Below, in pieces: positions 8,781-14,030 of a stretch of 14,030 nucleotides of DNA. Position 1 is the first letter of the stretch. Every line of letters starts with the position of its first letter. Made by a program: the position numbers and the translations under genes. The notes below the pieces were generated by a model. It was given only the letters and a program-made list of their open reading frames with translations. It was not told where the DNA came from and ran no database searches. The DNA comes from CAIOSQ01 sp044359885 (GTDB lineage Bacteria > Pseudomonadota > Alphaproteobacteria > CACIAM-22H2), in NCBI GenBank assembly GCA_044359885.1, contig JBIKLI010000082.1:1-14030 (forward strand). The letters run 5' to 3'.

Positions 8781-9925
8781 CGCGCGCTCTCCGCCGGAGC
8801 CGCCCCCGCGGCCTCGCGGGCCATGCCGTCGAGCGCCTGGCAGATCAGCTGCCGGCTGCGGAAGAGCACCATCTCGCACCAGTCGGTCGTGTCCGGGTGA
8901 TAGAAGCGGCGCAGCGCCGCCTTGATGCGGCGCGTCTGCGGCGCCTGCCAGTCCACCGGCCCCAGCGCGTGCAGGACATGGTCGTCGCGCAAGGCCTCGG
9001 CGCCCGTCTCGCGGTCGAAGGTCCCGAATTCGATCGCGACGAAGACCAGACGGCCGGAACCGACCGACCGCGACCAGGCATACTGGCTGAGCCCCGCGAT
9101 CGGCAGCGAGGCGGAAGTGCCGAGCAGCGGTTCGCCGAGGCTGGATCCGTACCAGGAACGGCAGCGGGCCTGGCCCGGCTCCCCGGGCCGATGTCCGCAG
9201 ATCGGCTCGCCGTGGCCGAACGGCCCAAGACCGGAATGGTAGTCGATCACGGCGATCCGTCGCCGCCGCGGCAGCCCGTGCTCGTCCACCACGCGCATGA
9301 GGGTTCGCATCGCTGCCGCCGGCGCGACCCCGCCGTAGAAGATGCCCTGGGGGTGCGAATGCTGGCCGCAGCTGCGCGCGGTTTCGAAGGCGACCGCCCC
9401 GTGGGCGAGGCGATACGCGTCGAGACGGCGCACGGCGGCGGCCAGCGTCGCATCGTCGAAACCGCCGGGCACGAAGGCGTCGGCCAGTTCGTCGTAGCCC
9501 GGATTGCGCGGCGGCGGACCCGCGGAGAAGTCGATGCCGTTGCGGTTGAGGTCGATCCCCTCCTCCGTCACGCGGCGCAGCCACGCGAAGCCGTGCGGAT
9601 TGAGCGCGTGGATCGCGAGCAGCGCCTGGCCCGGAGCGAGGTGCCGGCCAGCTCCGGCCCGCAAGGCGTCCACCTGCGCCGCCGACCCGCAGAATCCCTC
9701 GACGCCGTGGGTGGCGGACACCAGGACCAGGACGTCGTCGGCGTCGTCGGGACCGATCCAGGCCGTATCGGTCGCCAGCGGCTCCCCGCGTGGCCCGGCG
9801 GCGGGGATCGGATAGGACCGGATCCGGGCCCCGGCGCGATGCGCGGCCTCGAGGAAGCGGACACGTGCGGCCGCGAAGTCGGGCGCGAAGCAGGTGCCGG
9901 CGTCGATGTCCGTGCCGAAGATCAT
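8777..9925 (-). CDS. DUF2817 protein, M14-like zinc hydrolase
   Basis: The 382-residue product matches the DUF2817 family, which shares the zinc carboxypeptidase (M14) fold. The catalytic set is visible: HGVE (His73, Glu76) and His230 in DYHSGLGP as zinc ligands, DLNRN (Arg128 the likely substrate-carboxylate arginine), and Glu299 in EFGT as candidate catalytic base. NPHGF (109-113) is another family-typical piece. M14 relatives remove C-terminal residues from peptides or cleave N-acyl amino acids; the real substrate is unknown. No signal peptide is seen, so it should act in the cytoplasm on an imported compound. The ATG at 9925 has GAGG about nine bases upstream. The gene sits 55 bases after the regulator gene, behind a candidate operator, and is coupled to the oxidase gene by a 4-base overlap. 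Confidence 0.83.
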   Translation of the reverse strand: MIFGTDIDAGTCFAPDFAAARVRFLEAAHRAGARIRSYPIPAAGPRGEPLATDTAWIGPDDADDVLVLVSATHGVEGFCGSAAQVDALRAGAGRHLAPGQALLAIHALNPHGFAWLRRVTEEGIDLNRNGIDFSAGPPPRNPGYDELADAFVPGGFDDATLAAAVRRLDAYRLAHGAVAFETARSCGQHSHPQGIFYGGVAPAAAMRTLMRVVDEHGLPRRRRIAVIDYHSGLGPFGHGEPICGHRPGEPGQARCRSWYGSSLGEPLLGTSASLPIAGLSQYAWSRSVGSGRLVFVAIEFGTFDRETGAEALRDDHVLHALGPVDWQAPQTRRIKAALRRFYHPDTTDWCEMVLFRSRQLICQALDGMAREAAGAAPAESAR

Positions 9926-9963
9926 GGCGCAGCCTCGTTCGGGAACAAGCCGTGAAATGTGAT

Positions 9964-9978
9964 CTGATATCTTACCAG
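9964..9978. promoter_or_regulatory. Candidate operator of the neighbouring GntR regulator
   Basis: CTGATATCTTACCAG is an imperfect 15-base inverted repeat: the arms CTGATA and TACCAG pair at five of six positions around the centre TCT. It stands out as AT-rich within the 55-base gap between the regulator stop and the hydrolase start, about 39 bases upstream of the latter. Short palindromes of this kind are usual targets of FCD-type GntR proteins. A sequence sharing 11 of 15 positions occurs at 11298-11312 in the divergent intergenic region. Binding by the encoded regulator is inferred. Confidence 0.4.
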
Positions 9979-9980
9979 GA

Positions 9981-10724
9981 CTAGAGCGAGACGGCCGTCA
10001 GCCCCGCCGTGGTCGCCAGCGACCGGAAGAGGCCCCGCCGCGTCGCCTCGTTGTGCCGGATCATCACCGCGCGCGCGCCGGCGGGATCGCCGGCGCGCAG
10101 GACGTCGACGATCGCGCGATGGTCGTCGCGCGTCTCGGCGCCGATGTCGCGCAGCTGCGCGCCCAGGAAGAAGAACCGTTCCAGTTCGTCCAGCGTGCGC
10201 TGCAGCAGCGACGACAGGCGCTCGCTGCCCGAGGCGCGCGCGATGGCGGCATGGAACTCGCGGTTCGTCTGCACGAAGACCTTCAGGCTCGGCCGGGCGT
10301 CCTGCTCGTAGGCGACATCGGCAAGGCGCTCGAGATTCTCGAGTTCGGCGCGGCCGATGCGCTGGCAGGCGAGTTCCGCGGCTCCCGCCTCGAGGATCGC
10401 GCGGACATCGAAGAGGTCGTTCATGTCGGCGATCGTGATGGGCACGACCTGATAGCCGCGCCGGGGAAAGGTCCGCACGAAGCCCTCGGAGCGAAGCTTG
10501 GCGAGCGCCTCGCGCACGGGCGTCTTGCTCACCGCGAACCGGTCGGCGAGTTCCGCCTCCGACAGATCGCGCCCCGGAGCCAGGACGCAGGACAGGATGT
10601 CCGTCCGCAGCAGGTCGTAGACACGGTCGGAGAGCGAGCGCGGCCGCTGCTTGGCCCTGGCGGCACGCACGCGCTTGCGCCGCGCCGGCGAACGGACGGA
10701 TCGCGACGGCGTCGCCGCGCTCAT
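9981..10724 (-). CDS. GntR-family transcriptional regulator, FadR/FCD subfamily
   Basis: This is a DNA-binding regulator, usually a repressor released by a small carboxylate or amino-acid-related ligand. The 247-residue protein has an Arg/Lys-rich leader (1-28), a winged helix with LSEAELADRFAVSKTPVREALAKLRSEGFV (54-83), then a helical FCD ligand domain. The metal and ligand residues expected in FCD domains are present: Asp106, His158, His202 and His224. The ATG at 10724 has AGGGG nine bases upstream. It lies between the cupin gene (49 bases) and the hydrolase gene (55 bases), all on the minus strand, so it probably controls this operon and perhaps the divergent transporter genes. The palindrome at 9964-9978 lies just past its own stop codon, between it and the hydrolase gene. 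Confidence 0.92.
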   Translation of the reverse strand: MSAATPSRSVRSPARRKRVRAARAKQRPRSLSDRVYDLLRTDILSCVLAPGRDLSEAELADRFAVSKTPVREALAKLRSEGFVRTFPRRGYQVVPITIADMNDLFDVRAILEAGAAELACQRIGRAELENLERLADVAYEQDARPSLKVFVQTNREFHAAIARASGSERLSSLLQRTLDELERFFFLGAQLRDIGAETRDDHRAIVDVLRAGDPAGARAVMIRHNEATRRGLFRSLATTAGLTAVSL

Positions 10725-10773
10725 CCGCCGTCGCCCCTGCGCGGCGCGCCGGCCGGTCCGGGGCCGTCGCCGC

Positions 10774-11139
10774 TCACTTGACGTTCTCGTCCTTGCTTGG
10801 ATTGGCGCAGACGGCGACGACCAGACCGGCGTCGCCGATGATGTGGCGGTAGCGATAGCGCAGCGGAAGGTACATCGCGTCGCCGGGACGGAACAGCCGT
10901 TCCTCGCCCGTCGCCTCGACGATCTGACGCGACCAGCCATGGAGGCAATAGAGCACGACCTCGTGAACGCCGTCGCCTTCGACGATCGTGTCGAAGAAGG
11001 GCATGTAGGTGGTGATGTGGAAGGAGAAGGAGCAGCCCTGCTTCTTGCGCGTGATGATCCGGTGGCTGAACTCCTGACCTTCGTGGATCCACAGCCTTTC
11101 GGTCTCTTCCTGCCTCGCCCACAAGATCCTGTCGCCCAT
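10774..11139 (-). CDS. Small cupin resembling ectoine synthase (EctC-like)
   Basis: This is a single-domain cupin of 121 residues. Aligned by eye, it follows ectoine synthase along its length: GCSFSFH (35-41) with TT nearby, HEVVLYC (59-65), RPGDAMYLP (84-92), and YRHI (97-100). The three residues that hold the catalytic metal in characterised EctC (Glu57, Tyr85 and His93 in the Paenibacillus lautus enzyme, from memory) correspond to Glu60, Tyr90 and His99. Several substrate-contact residues of EctC (Trp21, Tyr52, His55) are not matched, so a different small amide or amino-acid-derived substrate is likely. No ectA, ectB or ectD accompanies it here. The ATG at 11139 gives an N-terminus of EctC-like length; an in-frame ATG at 11184 with GGAG upstream is an alternative adding 15 residues. 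The gene is first in the leftward operon. A generic sensing or isomerase cupin remains possible. Confidence 0.65.
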   Translation of the reverse strand: MGDRILWARQEETERLWIHEGQEFSHRIITRKKQGCSFSFHITTYMPFFDTIVEGDGVHEVVLYCLHGWSRQIVEATGEERLFRPGDAMYLPLRYRYRHIIGDAGLVVAVCANPSKDENVK

Positions 11140-11488
11140 GATGCCGCCGCGCCCCCGTTTCCTGGATCGGAATATCTGCACCATACCAAACGCTCCGCGC
11201 CTGTCGACACCAAGCGCCAGCCGCCTGTCGCACGAGCCGTTCCTGCGCGAGCCGCCGGCGGGGTGCGCGTGCGACGGTGCGGACGAAGCATTTGCGTCTG
11301 ATATATTTGCGGCTAGACTGCGTGTCCGCCGGGATCGGCCCGGAACGACGAACCCGGGACCGCGCGCGCGATGCGGCGGACGCCCGGTCCGGCGACGGCG
11401 TCCCGGCCGGACGGCAACGGCGCCGCGAGGTTCCGGCAGCCGGATCGATCCGCCCGATGCCTCGGCGAAACAACCCAAGGAGACGACG
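11140..11488. other. Divergent intergenic region between the cupin operon and the amino-acid importer
   Basis: These 349 bases separate two divergently transcribed gene sets and must hold both promoters. The only distinctly AT-rich patch is 11288-11310, which has ATTTGCG twice (11290-11296 and 11305-11311, a 15-base step) flanking TCTGATAT. The 169 bases from 11320 to the transporter start are GC-rich and contain a 7-base hairpin stem, GTCCGGC (11387-11393) with GCCGGAC (11406-11412), which has no following T-run and may be chance. No coding frame here looks real apart from the possible 15-residue extension of the cupin to 11184. Confidence 0.6.
11292..11319 (+). promoter_or_regulatory. Candidate promoter with embedded operator-like motif for the amino-acid importer genes
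   Basis: TTGCGT at 11292-11297 and TAGACT at 11314-11319 are separated by 16 bases and match the sigma-70 type -35 and -10 boxes at three and four of six positions. Between them lies CTGATATATTTGCGG (11298-11312), which agrees with the palindrome at 9964-9978 at 11 of 15 positions. A repressor bound there would block RNA polymerase. If this promoter is used, the leader before the ATG at 11489 would be about 160 bases. The match is weak and rests on inspection alone. Confidence 0.28.
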
Positions 11489-12346
11489 ATGAAGAGACTG
11501 CTTGCCTGCCTGACCGCCGCGGTCGCGTGCGCCGCCCTCTTCGGCGGCCATGCCGCCGCGCAGCCCTCCCTGCCGACCGGAGCCACGGCGACGCCGGGCG
11601 TGCTGGCGCTGGCCGCGGACTTCGCCGCGGCGCCGAACCAGTTCATCCGCCCGGATGGCGGCCGCGACGGGCTCAACGTCGACATGTGCGGGGCGCTGGC
11701 GCAGAAGCTGGGGGCGCGGCTCGAATGGACGAATCTCGCCTTCCCCGGGCTCGTCCCCGGTCTGCAGGCGAAGCGCTTCGACGGCCTCTGCACTGCGATC
11801 TTCATCAACCCGGACCGCCTGCGCATCATGAACATGGTGCCCTATGTCCAGTGGGGCGAGGGACTGATGGTGCCGGCGACGTCTGCGCTCGGCGCCTGCA
11901 AGCCGACCCTCGGCGACGCGGCCAGCTTCCAGCCCTGCTTCGACGAATTGTCGGGCCGGACCGTCGCGGTCGCCGCGGGCGGCACGACCAACAACAATCT
12001 CAAGGCGCAGAGCGACCGTCTGGTCGCCGCCGGCCGGCCCGGGATCACGATCCGCGCCTTCGACACGAACGCCGACGCCATCCAGGCGGTGGTCTCGCGT
12101 CAGGCCGATGCCGGCTATCTGAACGACCCGCAGGGCGCCTTCTTCGCCAACCGGACGCCCGGCTTCAAGATCGCCTGGGCCGGGTTCGCCTCGAACCAGC
12201 TGGCGCTGGCCACGCTCAAGGAGAACACCGCGCTCGCCGATGCGCTGGTCGCCGGCCTCGAGGCGATGAAGGCCGACGGCAGCTATCAGCGGATCCTCCA
12301 GAAGTGGGGCGTCGCCGCGGTTCCGTCCTTCGCCTACCAGAAGTGA
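11489..12346 (+). CDS. Family 3 solute-binding protein of an amino-acid-type ABC importer
   Basis: This is a periplasmic receptor of the SBP_bac_3 type, which binds polar amino acids, opines or related amines. The 285-residue precursor begins with a clear Sec signal peptide (MKRLLACLTAAVACAALFGG, cleavage likely after Ala24 in HAAAQ). The mature part shows family features: GLNVDMCGALAQKLGARLEW near 63-82, FPGLVPGLQAKRFDGL near 87-102, INPDRLRIMNMVPY near 107-120, then AAGGTTNN in the second lobe and a C-terminal DGSYQRILQKWGV. AAGGAGA at 11477-11483 is a strong ribosome site that fixes the ATG at 11489, although the open frame extends upstream. It is followed after 29 bases by its permease gene. 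The ligand cannot be told from sequence; neighbouring genes suggest an amino-acid or diamine derivative. Confidence 0.9.
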   Translation: MKRLLACLTAAVACAALFGGHAAAQPSLPTGATATPGVLALAADFAAAPNQFIRPDGGRDGLNVDMCGALAQKLGARLEWTNLAFPGLVPGLQAKRFDGLCTAIFINPDRLRIMNMVPYVQWGEGLMVPATSALGACKPTLGDAASFQPCFDELSGRTVAVAAGGTTNNNLKAQSDRLVAAGRPGITIRAFDTNADAIQAVVSRQADAGYLNDPQGAFFANRTPGFKIAWAGFASNQLALATLKENTALADALVAGLEAMKADGSYQRILQKWGVAAVPSFAYQK

Positions 12347-12375
12347 CGGGCTGAGGCACCGGAGCCGCCGGCCCG

Positions 12376-13071
12376 ATGATCTGGAGCGCCGACGTCTTCT
12401 GGACCTATCTGGCCGACCCGAGGATCGTCGCCGCGGCCGGGGTGACGATCCTCGTGGCGACCGCGGCGCAGACCGGCGCCACGGCGATCGGCTTCGTCCT
12501 GGCGCTGGGCATGCGATCGCGCGTCGCGTCCCTTCGCCTGGCCGTCGCCACCTATGTCTGGCTGTTCCGCGGAACGCCGCCTCTGGTACTGCTGCTGCTG
12601 GCCTATTTCGGCCTGCCGCAGCTGGGAATCAGGCTCGGCGTGCTCGAGGCCGGCCTGATCTGCCTGTCGATGTACAGCGCGGCCTACATGGCCGAGATCG
12701 TCCGCGCGGCGCTCGGCGCGATCGACCGCGGCCAGGTCGAGGCGGCGCGCAGCCTCGGGATGTCGCGCGCCGAGACGATGCGCTCGATCCTTCTGCCCCA
12801 GGCGATCCGGCTGATCCTGCCGCCGTTCGGGAACGAATTCGCCTCGATGATGCGCACCACCTCGCTCCTGTCGGTGATCTCGTTCGAGGAATTGCTGCGC
12901 GCCACCAACATGATCATCAACCAGACGTTCCGCCCGCTCGAACTCTACGCCGTGGCGGCGCTCTGGTACCTCGCCATGGCGACCGCCTGGATGGCCATCC
13001 AGGCGGTCCTCGAACGCCGCGCCGCCCTCGATCCAGCCCCGGGCGGCGGCCGGCTCCGTCTTCCCTCATAG
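12376..13071 (+). CDS. Amino-acid ABC importer permease, HisM/GlnP type
   Basis: This 231-residue inner-membrane protein forms the channel for the preceding binding protein. It has about five membrane helices (roughly 20-46, 56-80, 88-112, 150-178 and 190-212), the FRGTPPL motif (64-70) typical of polar amino-acid permeases, and the ATPase-coupling loop VEAARSLGMS (121-130) followed by ILLPQAIRLILPP. The ATG at 12376 has GGAG at 12361-12364. Only one permease gene is seen, so it probably works as a homodimer or with a partner encoded outside the window. No matching ATPase gene lies next to it; the next gene is a dehydrogenase. Confidence 0.92.
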   Translation: MIWSADVFWTYLADPRIVAAAGVTILVATAAQTGATAIGFVLALGMRSRVASLRLAVATYVWLFRGTPPLVLLLLAYFGLPQLGIRLGVLEAGLICLSMYSAAYMAEIVRAALGAIDRGQVEAARSLGMSRAETMRSILLPQAIRLILPPFGNEFASMMRTTSLLSVISFEELLRATNMIINQTFRPLELYAVAALWYLAMATAWMAIQAVLERRAALDPAPGGGRLRLPS

Positions 13072-13082
13072 GACAGGCCCAC

Positions 13083-14030
13083 ATGACTGCGACCCACACC
13101 AAGGCCCGCGTGATCCTCTTCGGCGTCGGCGCGCTCGGCGCGCTGCTGCTCGACTGCCTCGCCACCGGCTACCCGTTGATCGAGGTCGTCGGCGCCGTCG
13201 ACAACGACCCGGCGAAGGCCGGCCGGCGGCTCGGCGACGTCCATCCCGGCACGCCGCCGGCCGCGCGCGGCATCGTGATCGCGCCGACGCTCGCCGCATG
13301 CCTCGGCGGCCTCGACGCGCCTGCGCATCTGCTGTTCCACATGACGGAAAGCGTCCTCGCCCATGTCGAAGGCCAGATGACGGAGGCGCTCGACGCCGGC
13401 CTGAACGTGCTGTCGGCGTCCGAAGCGATGTTCCATCCGGCGCTGCGCTACCCCGACGTCGCGGAACGGCTCGATGCGGCGGCGCGACGCAGCGGCGTGT
13501 CGGTCTCGGGCACGGGGATCAACCCCGGCTTCAGCTTCGACAGCCTGCCGCTGCTTCTGGCGCGTGTCACCTCGGGCGTGCGCGCCATCCGGATATCGCG
13601 GACGATCGACGTGACCGGCACGGGCCCCGGCGACATCGATCATGTCGGCTACGGCCTGTGGCCCGACGAATTCCAGCGCAAGATCGCCGAGGGACGGGTC
13701 GTGGGCCACATGGGCGGACCGGAATCGATCGCATGCCTCGCCGAACGCCTCGGGCTCGACATCGACCGGGTCGCGGAAAGCTGGAGCACTTCGACCGCGT
13801 CCTTCCCGGTCGACAGCGGCACGGCGGCCCTGGGAATGATCGAGCCGGGCCGCGTGATCGGCATCACCCAGGAGATGTCGGGCATGCGCGGCGAAACGCA
13901 GGTGATCTCGCTGCGCCTCGTGATGTACTACCGGCCCGAACTGCATGGCCTGCGGGTCGCGGACGACATCGACATCGAAGGCGCGCATCACGTGCGCGCC
14001 AGCCTGGTGCCGGCCGCCCTCTCGCTGTTC
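13083..14030 (+). CDS. 2,4-diaminopentanoate dehydrogenase-like NAD(P)-dependent oxidoreductase (partial, 3' end outside window)
   Basis: The frame stays open from the ATG at 13083 to the right edge, 316 codons without a stop. The N-terminus is a dihydrodipicolinate-reductase-type Rossmann fold: VILFGVGALGALLL (10-23, GxGxxG at 14-19) with Asp40 ending the second strand. The segment GTGINPGFSFDSLPL (143-157) and the following domain match the 2,4-diaminopentanoate dehydrogenase group, which deaminates a diamino acid oxidatively with NAD(P) in ornithine degradation. Related members act on other amino acids or are uncharacterised, so substrate is open. The start is supported by AGGACAGG just upstream and a spacing of 11 bases after the permease stop, which puts it in the transporter operon. 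It would deaminate an imported substrate; this is inference. Only a short C-terminal part should be missing, judging from family length. Confidence 0.75.
   Translation, partial: MTATHTKARVILFGVGALGALLLDCLATGYPLIEVVGAVDNDPAKAGRRLGDVHPGTPPAARGIVIAPTLAACLGGLDAPAHLLFHMTESVLAHVEGQMTEALDAGLNVLSASEAMFHPALRYPDVAERLDAAARRSGVSVSGTGINPGFSFDSLPLLLARVTSGVRAIRISRTIDVTGTGPGDIDHVGYGLWPDEFQRKIAEGRVVGHMGGPESIACLAERLGLDIDRVAESWSTSTASFPVDSGTAALGMIEPGRVIGITQEMSGMRGETQVISLRLVMYYRPELHGLRVADDIDIEGAHHVRASLVPAALSLF

Noticed and set aside
11171..11193. Sequence TTTGGTATGGTGCAGATATT (minus strand) before the cupin gene, as a third operator copy.
   Set aside because: It shares only about half of the positions with the 9964-9978 palindrome and may be partly coding if the upstream start at 11184 is used.

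Overview
The window is about 14 kb of very GC-rich DNA, densely coding, with G or C at most third codon positions. It carries di/oligopeptide-type and amino-acid-type ABC importers, an FCD-type GntR regulator and a CbiZ-type cobinamide salvage enzyme. This fits a free-living, metabolically versatile proteobacterium, most likely an alphaproteobacterium; that placement is inferred from style and gene content, not from a marker gene. I saw no tRNA, rRNA, CRISPR array, insertion sequence or integrase.

Region 1 (1-802, + strand): the tail of a gene that enters from the left, then a CbiZ-like adenosylcobinamide amidohydrolase, possibly joined by a 4-base ATGA overlap. Region 2 (867-7459, + strand): a compact six-gene run. 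It holds a mandelate racemase/muconate-lactonizing (enolase superfamily) enzyme and a complete five-subunit peptide/nickel-type importer: family 5 binding protein, DppB- and DppC-like permeases, and DppD- and DppF-like ATPases. Three of its junctions are overlaps or under 15 bases. The enzyme probably acts on the imported compound or a product of it; the substrate cannot be read from the sequence.

Region 3 (7482-11139, - strand) converges on region 2 with only 22 bases between stop codons. Read in its own direction it runs: small cupin resembling ectoine synthase, GntR/FCD regulator, DUF2817 (M14-like) zinc hydrolase, FAD-dependent amine/amino-acid oxidase. The last two genes overlap by 4 bases. 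Region 4 (11489-14030, + strand) diverges from region 3 across a roughly 350-base intergenic region. It encodes an amino-acid-type binding protein, its HisM/GlnP-like permease, and the start of a 2,4-diaminopentanoate-dehydrogenase-like NAD(P) enzyme that runs off the right edge.

Regions 3 and 4 look like one functional unit: uptake of an amino-acid-like compound, hydrolysis of an amide or ester bond, oxidative deamination by a flavoenzyme and a nicotinamide enzyme, plus an EctC-like cupin under a GntR regulator. An imperfect palindrome before the hydrolase gene and a related sequence in the divergent region are candidate operators. The combination does not match a pathway I can name and is the most interesting part of the window.
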